A stretch of DNA of 64,000 nt from Epiperipatus broadwayi (taxonomy: Eukaryota; Onychophora; Udeonychophora; Euonychophora; Peripatidae), in the NCBI GenBank assembly GCA_028023455.1, contig JAQFVV010012398.1, positions 8,394,682 through 8,458,681 on the forward strand, in the 5' to 3' direction. Position numbers and translations under genes: made by a program. This document shows, piece by piece, positions 45,290 to 57,241 of this stretch. How positions within the stretch are numbered: the stretch's first letter is position 1; each line of letters starts with the position of its first letter. Under the pieces are notes generated by a model. That model did not search any database, had not been told where the DNA came from, and saw nothing but the letters and a program-made list of their open reading frames with translations.

Positions 45290-48200
45290 TTCTGTCAAAT
45301 GGACAAGTCCTAGAGTAGTCATATTATCAATTCATCCATTTTTCCATTTCATTTTCTTCATTGGCCAGTTCTTTAATTCCATGTAACTCTTCTCATTTCT
45401 TATATCATCCAGCCATCAATCTCTTCCATCCTTTCTTCTTACATCCACTCACCATTCCTCCAAAACATCTTTCATTAAACTATAATTTCTTTTTAAGAGA
45501 TGGCCAATCCAGTTTCTCTTTCTATCTTTGATTCCATCAATCTTCTTTTTATTTAATTATCAAAACTTCCTCATCCATTATTGTATACATCCAACTGTTT
45601 TTTCCATTCTTTTCCATGTACACATCTTAAAGGCTTCCAATCAGTTTCTAATTTTATTATTCATTGTCCATGTTTCACACCCATACTTGAGTACATTTTG
45701 CAAATTGCATTCAATTAATCTTTTTTTTATTCTCTCTTCAAAGGTCCACAAAATATTTTCTTTCTTTTAATAAATGCCTTCTTTGTCAATTCTATTTTTT
45801 GTAACTTCATCTTCACATCTTCCAGCCTCACTCAATCAATTACCTAAATCCCATTATCTGTTAAGTCTTTCTGCATTTTTTCTATCCATAATCACTTAGT
45901 CTTCTTAATATTAATTTTTATGCTATATTCCAAACATGATTCTTCCAATTTATTCAACATATTCTAAAGATACTTTTTATCCTTAGCTATAAAAGTCATA
46001 TAATTTGCAAATTTTATACATTTTATTATTGTATCTTCAACATTTGCTCCTCCACAGTCTAAATAATTATTTAGCATATCTTCTAAATAAATATTAAAAA
46101 ACATGTGACATACTGCATCCTTGCCAATTTTACTTTCCATATTCACTTCATCAGTTTCATTATTCCCCAATTTAATTTTTATACTTTGTCCAGTATACAT
46201 ATTCCAAATCAATCTTCTCTCTTTTCAAAATACACTTTTATTTTTTAAGATGGTTGTAAGTTTATACCAGACTATTCTATCAAATTCTTTTTCCAAATTT
46301 ACAAACATATATGAATTCTTTTATCTTTTTCAATATATATCTCTGCAATTGTTCTAGCACTACCAACAGCATCTCTTGTACTTTTCCCTCTCTGAACACC
46401 AAACTGTTCTTCTCCAATATAATACTCTACCTTCCCATAAATTCTTTGAGTTAAAAATCCTCAATAAAACTTTAGAAACATGAGTTAACTATCATATTGT
46501 CCAATACTCTTCACATACAACTTTTTCTTTTAGCAATGGAATCATTATAGTTCTAAAAAGTCTTCAGGCCAAACTCCACTATTATATATCAAATTGCAAA
46601 GTCCAACTATTTTCTTCATAGTAAATTCTCCTATTTCCTTCAAAAATTCTATAGGTATTCCATCAAATCCAACAGTCTTACCATCCTTCATTTGTCCAAT
46701 TGACTTTATTATTTTATCTAGCAATATGTTCATATCATTATCATCTACTTCGATATTTTTTCCATTTTCAAGTTCATAATTAATTAAATTCTCTTCTAAA
46801 TAAACAATGAAGATTTTCTTTCCATCTTTTTCATATATCATTGCTATCAGTTAATCTCTTTCCATTCTTATCTGCTACCTCACTTGCTATCCATATCTTT
46901 TTCTCCCAAGTGATATTTCTTATTCTATCAAATACCAGATTTTTTTCATCTGCTGAAGCATTTCTATCTCTCTACATTCTTGCCCCAACCATTTTTCTTT
47001 TGTTAAATCTGTTTCTCTTATTAGCTTATTATTAAGTTTTCTATATGCACTTCTCTCTTTCACAGTATTTGCATTCTTCTATCTTTTCTGTATTTCCATC
47101 TTTTCCAACATACCTTCAGTTATCTAAGATCATTTAGTTTTCCTTATCTGAATAACACCTAATTAATTTTTTCTGTTTTAAGAATTCTTCTTTAATTTCA
47201 CACCAATGTGTATCAGGATTATTAATATATTCCTCATTTTTAACAATCCTTTTATTTCATTTTAACCAAATTTTCCTTTTACCATTTTAGTCAAATTTCA
47301 TCTTATATATATCTTTTCCACCTTTAATTCTTTTTAAACTCAACTTTAACTTAGCCATAATAAAATTAAAACAGGCAACACTCACTATACGTATTGCCAC
47401 ACACAGCAAGCTAGAGTAATCAATGGATACACAAGCATAAGAAGTGGTGGTCATGTGATGTTTATTGGCATAATAAAATTATGAGCTGATTTTATATCAG
47501 CATCAGGCAAAGCATGTGAACCCTTAATAGCATTCTTGTATCTATTCTGAATTAATATATAATCAATTTGATAATGTTCTCTACCATCCGGATCTTTCCA
47601 TATATATTATTTTTTTACATGGCTTTTAAAACAAATGTATAAAATTACAAACCCATTCCCCTTACAAAATTGTACAAACCACCTACCTCTTTCATTTCCT
47701 TTATGAATATTATAATTTCCAACAATTTTCCCTTTCTTACCTTTCCCACAATAGCATTCCAATCACCCAATAACAAAATACATGCATTTTCCCCTTCACA
47801 TTGAATATTTTCCTCTATCTTCTCATATATTTCATCAATTTTAATATCATCATGATGAGTAGTTGGCATATAAACTTATATGATTACCAAATTCCTAGGA
47901 CTTGTATTTATTGTCATCATCATCAGTCTATTGTCAACATAATCAACCTTTGTCACACTTTTTCAAATTCTCTTTCCAACAGTAATTCCAACTCCATTAA
48001 CTGATTTATCACCACCCAATAAAATAATATCTCCTCTACTTACTTCCACTCATCCCTCCCACCTCACTTTCCTTAATCCTATTACATTGATATTATTTAT
48101 ACACAATCCTCTTTTTAATTTTTTTAATTTCCCAGATTTTTTCAAAGATTTAGCATTCTCATGCCAATTCTCAAAATGTCTTCTCTCAATAAATTAAGTT

Positions 48201-48775
48201 TATGAGGATTTTTCAGGTTTAGGTGCTGAGTAGCCTCATGTTGAGCAAAAAAACCAAAGCCATTTTTATAAAGCTAAGGTCCCAGCACCAAACATAATTA
48301 TTCCTGTAGAACTACTAATAATTAAACAAGGAAAATATAAGACAAAGTGGTTTCCCTTTGCATTCCTTGCCCAGCAATAGCCTCCACAACAGGCTTAATA
48401 CACTAGTTGAATCTCAAAAAATGAACACCCATCTACTACTTCCTCCTCACTGTTGTCACCTATAATGATTTTTTATTGACTTGGAAGAATGCTGTTTTTA
48501 ATCCAGTGAGGTGCTGACTCATTGAATGGCAGTCAACACTTGGCATTTCTACATCCACTATTATAGGAATTGTGGCATTTTATAAAACTAAACATGCCAC
48601 AGTTTTCTTCACCATTCTGATAGTGAATGTTGTTCCATTGTCAGTAACTGCTTATATATAGTACTTTGCTTTTTCACAGCTAACCTTCATATCTGAAGGT
48701 TATTCCCCTATCCACAACCTGGGAATGCTCTGGGTAGCATGGTACCCATACCCTGTTGTCCAAACCAGATAATAT
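45290..48775 (-). pseudogene. LINE type B: endonuclease and reverse transcriptase, decayed
   Basis: On the minus strand, 47869-47645 carries an AP-endonuclease piece (YMPTTHHDDIKIDEIYEK, ACILLLGDWNAIVGK, the GDxN catalytic motif). 46841-46545 is the RT start (KMKDGKTVGFDGIPIEFLK). 46212-45964 is the palm with a degenerate FA(D/N) box (IKFANYMTF). About 45500-45310 gives NWIGHLLKR and the C-terminus. The 3' end has a gttgatgatgat tail. 48240-48775 is less AT-rich and probably the 5' UTR. Motifs fit an RTE/L2-like LINE distinct from the copy at 60610. A family X insert splits it at 47369-47468. Confidence 0.7.
47369..47468 (-). mobile_element. Family X copy, 100 bp, in LINE B
   Basis: cataataaaatta (13 bp) flanks it at 47356-47368 and 47469-47481. 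The insert begins aacaggcaacactcactatac and ends catgtgatgtttattgg, the family's two ends in minus orientation, with most of the unit missing. Confidence 0.78.
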
Positions 48776-48784
48776 TTATATATA

Positions 48785-49100
48785 TATATGTTGTAAGTAA
48801 TTATATAAGTATATACTGTATATTTATATGGTTAATGTATATTAGTATATAGTATGGACAATAGATAGAGTAATAGTAGTTATAATGATAATGACAGCTT
48901 GAGTAAGCACAAGAAATTTGTGACCATGTGATATTTTGTTAGTTATAATGATCATGTAATTACGTATAAAGTCTTGGCAAAGTCCTACTGTAATATTGGA
49001 CGAAAATCGATTGGAATAAAATAATTATTTAATATTAATTGTTTATTTCAATGGAGTTAAACTAATTATTAATAATAAATTATTATAAATAGATGATTTG
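48785..49100 (+). repeat. PLE 1 tail fragment carrying a family X insertion
   Basis: About 48800-49080 is the inverse of 41910-42110 (atatggttaatgtatatta, aaaataattatttaatatta). Near 48990-49020 a hammerhead-like GTCC...GGAC-GAAA remains, while the 41990 copy keeps CTGA but has lost the stem, so the PLE 1 tail probably once had a full hammerhead. Confidence 0.55.
48890..48940 (-). mobile_element. Family X copy, 51 bp, with matching empty site
   Basis: agttataatgat (12 bp) lies on both sides (48878-48889 and 48941-48952). The insert contains gagtaagcacaagaaat and accatgtgat, the family's T1 end. The related PLE tail at 42045-42056 has one uninterrupted atcattgtaact, the empty site. Confidence 0.75.
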
Positions 49101-50025
49101 TAGCTACTATTTTGATGAATAAAGTAAGACATGTATACTAATATGCACACATTAGGGATAAAATTCATTTTATTATTAAGTAATTATCTGGATTTTTTAC
49201 ATTTTTATTTTTGAAGTCAGAATGTAGTACACATATATCTCACTATTTCCAGATAGTACATTTAATATACATATTGTTTGTATTATATATATTTAAGCTA
49301 TTAGTGTTTCTAGTAATTTGAATGAGTAGAGTGATGTATGTAAATAAGTTTTTCAGTTACTAATATTGATCTAATTATATAACTGGGTTTATGTTAAACC
49401 TGATATATTGTTAATTAATATATATTATGTTCAATTTAACTCTTATGAAACTTCTATGTCACATAATCATATACTTTTTGTGTATATGTATTGTCTTACG
49501 AGCATAATCAAAGTATTATACTCTAAAAACTATATAAAATAATAAAGAATAAATAATGAGTGACAAATGGTGCTGAAAATGTCACAAAAATGATCAAATC
49601 TATCCGTCTTAACACACTATAGTTGTGTCCTTGTACAGTAATTAAAATCAAATTTGAAAGAAATGAAAGCTGAATTTCACCTTACATACTTTCATATATA
49701 TATGCATAAATATGTTACTCAAAACATGAGATATCTAAACAATGTTCCATGTGAAAAACTGGGTTTTAATTACCATATTTGATAATTGTATAAATAATTA
49801 CCCAACAAAAAGCACATTCATCATCAATTGGCTCTTTTTAAATTATATGTGATTTCATAAAATAGCATATCATAAGCTATGGTTATTTTGTTATGACCTT
49901 AATAAATGCCTATTTATATATACAAAGTTTTATGGGGTTATTTACATCAAAAAACATAAAAATACTTACCAGGGTTAATATCCAAATCACTAATTTGTTA
50001 TTAATAAAATAAGATTTTTTTTTAC
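49101..50025. other. AT-rich DNA without recognisable features
   Basis: I see no coding frame, repeat or motif I can support here. Confidence 0.4.
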
Positions 50026-52260
50026 TAATTCATCATTATCAACATTTTCAACCATTATCAATCCATTTCAAGATAAAGATCTCTACTTCTCCACATCACC
50101 CCAGCACTCTTCCTTATTTTATCCATCCAACTCACATGTAGTCATTTTTTAGGTCTTTTACAATCTCTTGGAATCTGGATTAAGATTTCCCCTATCCATC
50201 TATTATCATTTAGAAATCTGTCTAGTTCAACTTCCCTTGTTTTCTAATTCTTTTAATAATGTCTGTAACACCTGTTTATTTTCTCATCCATATATTGTTT
50301 TTGATCTCTTATTGTTACCTAACATACATCTCTCCATATTTTATTGAGTGTTTGAAGTCTCGGTATTGCTTTTTTATTAAGTGTTTCAGTCATAGATCCA
50401 TAAAATAAAACACATTTATTAAAGTCCTTCCTTTCATACACATAGACATATTTTCTTTAATATTAAGTTATTTCTATATAAAGCAGCTCAACCAAGTTTA
50501 ATTCTATGATTAATTTCATTCATTATATTTCTTTCTATAGAAATAATCTGACCAAGGTATTTGTGTTGTTAACTTCTAACTCATCATAATCAATCTTTAC
50601 TTTTATCTTTTTGAGTAAATCCACTGAACATTATTTAGTCTTATTAACATTTATCTTTAGACCTACTTTTTTACTTTCATCACTGTTCTAAAACCACATT
50701 TAAATTGAACTTGTTCTTTTAATTGGTTAAAATCCAACGTTCTCTTGAGTCAAGTTGTAATTATCTTGGTAGAAATTTTATATAGAAATGATAAAAGATT
50801 TAAAGGTCTGTAATTTATAATTTCTTCTTTACCCCCTTTTTAAAATCTGAATGTCAATATTGCATTTTCCCCATTAACTCTTGCATCTTTATCATTTAGA
50901 TATTTGGTATATAATCTTGCCAAGAAAAAAAAAATTTCTTCACCTGCTTTTTTTAAGATATTGATTGTAATTCCATCATTACCTGGAGCTTTTCCTTTCT
51001 TCATAAATTTAATTGCATGTCTCACTTCTTCAGTTAAAATTCTGGGTGATTCAGAATATTAGTGGTTGTAGGAGATACATTTCCTTGTTCCTTATTACTA
51101 TATAATTTTTTTCTAAACATTTCATAATGTCATCTCTCTTTTTAGTAATGGTTTCATCTATTTTTCTTCTTGAAAAATGTTTTGTATCAATTTCAAGATG
51201 TTGTTTTACACTCTTTACACTTTTATTCTCTTCTATAGCTTTCTTTGCTAATTCATAATTGTAATTTCTTATTCCATTATCAACTTTTTTTTGTGCTATT
51301 TTGCAAAATTTGAGATATTCAATCTTTCTTAATGCATCATTTTTATATTTTTTTTACATTCCATTTTTTTTTTCATAAATTGCCTTATCTCAGTAGAAAT
51401 TTTACTGGTTAATTAATGCTTTTTTGTACAGCTATCTTTGTTGCGGTTTTTAAAGATGTATCAGTTATTTTCCTATTGATTTTTTCAAATTTGAATTATG
51501 TTCAATATTGAAAACGATTTGCAAGTTCTAATTTAACTTTATTGGAATGTTTTTGAAGATTAGGGATAACAACATCAAACATGAAACAATTTTTGTCTCT
51601 TGTTTTGCATTAATATTTATCTTATATCTCACTAATTAGCAATCACTTCTGGTGTTGAATTTATTAAGAACATCACAGTCTTTGAAATACGTATTTTCTG
51701 TTAGTCAAAATATAATCCAATTCTACTGTATCTTCATTTGGATGTGTCCATGTCCATTTCCTTTTAACATTTTCCTTAAAGAAAAAACTCATAATATGAA
51801 GTTTTTCTTTTTCTGGAAACTCTACAAGGCTAGGTCCTCTCTAATTTCTAACACCATTATGAAATTTCCTACATCACTTTCATATTTCAATTGTTTATCA
51901 ATTCTAGCATTAAAGTATCCCATGAAAATTTTTAAATGTTGTGTGGTTTGATCAAAAGTTTTTTGCATATTTATATAAAAATCCTTTACTTCTTCATCAT
52001 AATAAGAATCTGTTAGGCCATAAATCTGAATTACAAGCACTTGGTGTCTGCTGTTAAGTTAAATAACAAATTGTGTCACTCCAACTGATACCCTTTTAAT
52101 CTTCCCAATATTGTTCTTCCACTTTTTATTCATAATGACTGCTATTTCACTTCTACTTCTAATGTTTGTGCCTTTGTAGTACTGTCCATAACTACCTTTT
52201 TTATCAATCACTTCTTCACTTTTTCTTCTAACTTCACAAAGTCCAATTATGTCCAAACTC
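50026..52260 (-). pseudogene. RTE-like LINE copy 2
   Basis: On the minus strand 52256-52059 gives MDIIGLCEVRRKSEEVIDKK and YYKGTNIRSRSEIAVIMNKK (endonuclease start), 52040-51822 gives IQIYGLTDSYYDEEVKDFYI and IFMGYFNARIDKQ (GDFNA-type motif), and 51025-50840 gives MRHAIKFMKKGKAPGNDGIT (RT start). The RT palm between about 50440 and 50800 is mostly lost and the end (50030-50450) is decayed. It is the same family as 60610-63620 but not co-linear throughout. Confidence 0.75.
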
Positions 52261-53805
52261 AGATATCAAACACCAATGAAAATAAAATTCCTTAAATTTC
52301 AATTATAAGCTATAATGAAACTCAAGAACTATTTTATTTTTCCAAGACAGTGTCATTAATTACTCATATTTAAAAACCTTGCAAAAACTAATTATCACTC
52401 AAATATAATGAACTTAATTCTCAAAAGTTTCTGATGCCTGATTTTAATTAATATATGTTTGATTCATTAACTAACAGAAAAAAATTGCCTTTTATTATGG
52501 GGAAAATAGGGATATGAGTATTGACACTTTGAAGCTTTTTATATGCTTTTTGATACACATTACTTCATATAAGTTCAAACTTATTACAATTATTTAAAAG
52601 CATAAGTATTATTTTTTTTTATACTGTAGCTCATAGGTATAACTATTCTATACTTTTAACAAGCTCTATCAATCAGAACTGCATGTTTTCCAATATGTAA
52701 AGGATACTTCAGTTTAATATATAGTATGTCTTTTGTAACTTATATTAGATCCAAAATATATATATTGCAATTTGAGTTAACCCAATTCTCTATGCCATCC
52801 TCCCACTATCATTGCTTGTTTCACTTCCATATGCCAAGCAATCTTTTTTTCCACTGATTATGCTTTTGAGCATGCTGATTTGTTACATCATATAATATCA
52901 AATCTTTTGTTGGCATATTTCTTTAGAGATTTAAGAAGATAATTTATTCTTCCAGCCATCTATTGATAATTTTGCCAGATGTTAAGACTCAACCAGGTTT
53001 CAAAATGTTTGTATTCTGCTCATATGATAATTTTTTTTATTTAATCTACTATCAAAATGTTTTTACCATAATTGATTCAAGCTAAATCTTAAACACACAT
53101 GTATCTTGTATAGTAATTATCCAGATAAAATTCTTCATATTTTTTAACCCCTCCCTAACCTTTCAATTCTATGCTTATTTCTGCTTCACAAGTGCACAAT
53201 TCAAGAAATTACTCTTAAAAAATATACAATATTTTTAATTCTTTAATGCATCTATGAATGTTCATAGATTTAGAACCATGTGGCATGCATGCTGCTTTAT
53301 TATATTTGGCAATAAAAAGTACCACATTTTCAAAAGAAATAATAAAAAGTGGTTTAACACATACTTATACTTTTTTGAATTCATATCCAGAAATATCATG
53401 AACAAATATTTGGCAGTGTACTATTTTTCCTGTTATACAATATTGTAGCTTGAACTTCTATTAATATTAACTTTCCACAAAAGCATGGATTCTTGAAGTA
53501 ATTATAGCCTTGTTAAGCATTTATTCATATTAAGGGATACATTGTTTTATATTGGGCAACATATTGCATTCCTTGAGATAGGATACATTGTAGTTTCATC
53601 ATATGTTTGTGTTTAAAAAAGTGGGATTATTCATTTATATAGTGACAACTAGAAAGTGCATGTGCATTAGCTTATTGGCTTATTGGTATTATAGTTTATA
53701 AAAACCACACGCTATATAAAATAAATGTCTTGTTTATCATATGTTTGTGTAAATTAATTTTTTGTGCATGTAATATATAGATAATCTAAGATAGGGTGAT
53801 TTAAT

Positions 53806-53812
<7 letters not shown>
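52261..53812. other. AT-rich DNA without recognisable genes
   Basis: Small open frames (for example 64 codons at 53254) have no motifs. Nothing else is seen. Confidence 0.4.

Positions 53813-53879
<67 letters not shown>
53813..53879. repeat. Two AT dinucleotide runs
   Basis: Two AT microsatellite tracts of about 30 bp each are separated by taaatc. The tract could extrude as a cruciform. Confidence 0.9.
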
Positions 53880-53881
<2 letters not shown>

Positions 53882-54074
53882 AACAATAAAAATAAATATA
53901 TTGATGTATGTACAAATACATATGTACACCTGATAATTTAGCATATGTAAATAAATAGATGTAAAATCAAACACTATTTTATAAAAGAATAAGTCAAAGT
54001 GATATTAGCATTAGACTAAACTGGATAATGGCAAAATTTAAAACAGTCTTCAAATAATTTTAATAAGCTTCTAA

Positions 54075-54096
54075 ACAGAGCAAAACTCTCCATATA
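54075..54096 (-). mobile_element. Possible 22 bp family X micro-insertion
   Basis: The insert (aacagagcaaaactctccat) is the family's T2 end. It is flanked by a near-repeat, aagcttcta on the left and aggcttcta on the right. It is too short to be certain. Confidence 0.4.
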
Positions 54097-54503
54097 GGCT
54101 TCTACAGATAAACAAAGGAAAAATTATAATACTTATAAAGCAATAAATACAAGTTGGTAAAAATTTATGCTTTATTTTTGTTTTGTTTTTTGTTTTACCA
54201 TCTGCTGCAAGTGGTGAATATTTATTTATTACTAATAACAGAATAATTAATCATTTTGCTATTGTCTCTCTAACTAAAAAAATCATAAACATTATTAATT
54301 TAACTAGTTCACATTCAACTCATATTCAAACTTCATGCTATAGATATAGTGGGTATATATTTTAGGTACAATGCCATGATAGTTTTATTATAATAATGTA
54401 TATAAATATAAGTTTATTTTTCTTACTGCATTGCCAAATCCATATAATATTAATATTATTTACTTTTTTTATTACTTTTACAATGCTTCATACAATTACA
54501 ACC

Positions 54504-54552
54504 CATTATTGACAGATTCAATTGCCTCAGAAATCTTCAGAACTATAACAAA
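54504..54552 (-). ncRNA. Hammerhead-like motif, PLE 3 minus arm
   Basis: The minus strand reads CTGAAGA, a stem II region ATTTC-TGAG-GCAATT, GAATC-T-GTC, AATAATGGG. The first catalytic strand is intact (position 7 is free). GAAA has become GAAT. The plus-arm twin has the opposite damage, so the ancestor probably had CUGAAGA-AAUUGC-UGAG-GCAAUU-GAAA. Confidence 0.45.
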
Positions 54553-54815
54553 TACATAAATACAAATATACATAAACATATAATTTTACATTTTTCTATC
54601 CTATAATCATTATTTTTAAGCCCACATATATCATTATGAACCTCTCTAGATAATTATTACCTTTTTATATATAATATCTTTAATCTTTTTATATCTTATA
54701 TTTATCAATCAATAATTCCTATAATCATATATATATATTTCATTTATTTTTATTATTTTATTCTTATTAACTCTTTTTAAATATTTAATTCTAATGTTAT
54801 GTATTTATATTTTTA

Positions 54816-54816
<1 letters not shown>

Positions 54817-54878
<62 letters not shown>
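54817..54878. repeat. ATT microsatellite
   Basis: About 62 bp of ATT within the minus arm of PLE 3; it is absent from the plus arm, so it expanded after the inverted pair formed. Confidence 0.9.
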
Positions 54879-55227
54879 GTTAACATTCAATATGTATAAT
54901 TTTCATTAACCTATAATATTATTTCCTTTTATCTTTTATTACCATTTATTTTAACTTAATTTTTATTATTTGTTAACATATTTTATACTTACCTTCTCTT
55001 TATATTTTCAAATCTTAATTGCTAATTATTCAAACTTTTAAATTTTACTGTTATACTTAGTAGCCCCCTCTTTCTATTTTTTATATAATTAAATCTATTC
55101 ATATTTTTAATCTTTACTAATATTATCGTTTTTACTTTTACCTAGTGGTTCTCTCATTCAAATTTTTATATATTAAATCTATTCTTATTTTTAATTCCTA
55201 CTAATATTTTTTTTAATGTCATAATTT

Positions 55228-55313
55228 TTTTCAGGTCCAAATCTCTATTTAATACTGGCTTAATATTATTAATATAAATAGCTTCTTTTATTTTTCTATA
55301 CCTTTTATTATTT
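55228..55313 (-). pseudogene. PLE GIY-YIG C-terminal tail, minus arm
   Basis: The frame reads NNKRYRKIKEAIYINNI then PVLNRDLDLKK. KIKEAIYI with a following LNRD is the usual end of the PLE GIY-YIG domain. It matches the KIKEAMLIS block of PLE 2 at 27374-27780. Confidence 0.6.
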
Positions 55314-55319
55314 GTAAAT

Positions 55320-55403
55320 TGTGAAAGAAAAATTAAAAAAGCTATTTACATTAATAACATTCAATCAGTATTAAATAAAGATTTGGGCCTGAAAAAAATG
55401 TTG
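55320..55403 (+). pseudogene. PLE GIY-YIG C-terminal tail, plus arm
   Basis: The frame reads CERKIKKAIYINNIQSVLNK then DLGLKKM, the partner of the minus-arm piece. The E of KIKEA is K here. Confidence 0.6.
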
Positions 55404-56054
55404 ACAAAAAAAAATATTAGTAGAGATTAAAAATAAGAATAGATTTAATTATATAAAAAATAGATAAAGGGAACCACTAGATATAAAGTTAAATGATAAC
55501 ATTAGTAAGAATTAAAAATAAGAATAAATTAATTATATAAAAAATAAAAAGAGGGAGCTACTATGTATAACTGTAAAATTTTAAAGTTTCAATAGTTAGC
55601 AGTTAAGATTTGAAAATAGAAATAGAAAATAGGTATAAAATATATTTAAAAATAATAAAGAGTAGGTTAAGGTGATTAGTAATAAAAAATAAAAAATAAT
55701 ATTATGGGTTAAAGAAAATTATAAATATTGAATGTTGATATAATGAATAATAATAATGTAAAATTTAAAAATATGAATATATAACATTAGAGTTTAATAT
55801 TTAAAAAAATTAATATGAATAAAATAATAAAAAATAAATGAAATAAAAATAATATATATATATATATATGATTATAGCAAGTATTGATTGATAAATATAA
55901 AATATAAAAAGGTTAAAAAGTATTATACATAAAAAGATAATAATTATATAGATAAGTGTATAAAAATATATATGGGTATATAAATAATGATTATAAGATA
56001 GAAAAATGTTAAATTATATATTTATGTATATTTGTATTCATGTATTTGTACTGT

Positions 56055-56110
56055 GTTTGTTATAGTTCTGAAGAAAATTGCTGGGGCATTGAAACCATCA
56101 ATAGTGGGTT
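56055..56110 (+). ncRNA. Hammerhead-like motif, PLE 3 plus arm
   Basis: It reads TATAGTT, CTGAAGA, AAATTGC-TGGG-GCATT, GAAA, CCATC, AATAGTGGG. CUGAAGA and GAAA are both intact. Stem II pairs with one bulge. The expected GUC triplet is AUC, still an allowed NUH. Stem I pairs weakly (AGUU with AAU and onward with mismatches). Confidence 0.5.
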
Positions 56111-56140
56111 ATAATTATATTACATATGTTTAGTTTCATT

Positions 56141-56986
56141 TAAGAATGACGTGTTGTAAATTCTAAAAAAATTTATGGTCGTCATTCACTCAGACATGGT
56201 AAAGAGTAATTTAAAGTGATTGGTTTATCTTCACATTTTCATTTCCAGTGCTTAAGATTTGCCCATACTTAAGCATTTGGATTGAAAGAATAGGTGGATT
56301 CATTCTATTCTTTCACAAAGACTTTATCTTGTGTTGGAAATGAAAGTATTCATTTATTATTAACATTCATAAAAAAATGCATATATATTAGTTTGAAATG
56401 CTGATCTTTAGTTTATTACAATTTATATACATTGTGCTATATAAATAAATATCTCATTTATATATGAACTATTGTAAAAGTAATAAAGAAAATAAATGAT
56501 ATTAATATTATATTGTATATAAATATATTTAGAAGAAGAAAGAAAATGGAGTGAAAGAAATAATAGTTATTAGACAAATGAGTATAATATTTAAAATGTG
56601 TTTCTATTTACACAAGAAAAAATGAGACAAATAATTTTATAATTGTTTATATATTTTTTTAGTTATCTCTATTGCCATAATTCAAGCAAATGTAAGTATA
56701 AAACTTATAATTTTGGTAGAGATTTTTAATGATTATTACTTTTTTAAAATGCTGTTGCTGTAAATAACTGATAATCCTATACCTACAGTGTTTGATGACT
56801 TATGCAATATCATAAAAAATTTCATCCAGCAGAATGAGTATTAAATTAATATTAATTTAAATTGGTAATAGTTTAATTAACTATTCAGAGTTATTTCTAT
56901 TCATTTTAAAACTCTTATTTTAAAATGAATAGAAATTGTTCTCTGTAAATTAAAATATTAATTGATTCAATTTAATATGCTTTATA
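56141..56986. other. AT-rich DNA without genes; one short palindrome
   Basis: tctattcattttaaaa and its complement (about 56896-56930) form a short foldback. Nothing else is recognised. Confidence 0.4.
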
Positions 56987-56998
56987 TAAGACTCTCCA

Positions 56999-57229
56999 TA
57001 CAGTAGCACCACTCATTGTAAGCCAGAGTAATCAATGAATACACAAACCTTCCTGCATCCATTGATTACTTGAATAAGCACGAGATAGAGATTTTATGCG
57101 CAAACCTTCCTGCATTCATAGATTATTCTGGCTTGCACTGAATGGTGCTACTGTATGGAGAGTTTTGCCTTTGTGAAAAACAGTTTGTGTAAGCATAAAG
57201 AATGGTGATTATGTGAGTTTGAGGGTTTA
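56999..57229 (+). mobile_element. Family X copy, 231 bp, foldback form
   Basis: atgctttatata (12 bp) flanks it at 56987-56998 and 57230-57241. It begins with the minus-oriented T2 end (actctccatacagtag) and, after an orientation switch, repeats ctactgtatggagagtttt in plus orientation before ending in the T1 end (gattatgtgag...gggttt). The hammerhead part is deleted. Confidence 0.78.
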
Positions 57230-57241
57230 ATGCTTTATATA

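Larger units (their letters stand above)
54480..56140. mobile_element. Penelope-like element 3: 1.66 kb head-to-head inverted pair
   Basis: About 54480-55313 (minus) and 55319-56110 (plus) are inverted copies meeting near 55316 in the last codons of a PLE ORF. Each continues into a roughly 700 bp AT-rich 3' region ending in a hammerhead-like motif. An ATT array (54817-54878) is present in the minus arm only. Very little coding sequence survives, so the element is truncated just upstream of the stop. Confidence 0.7.
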
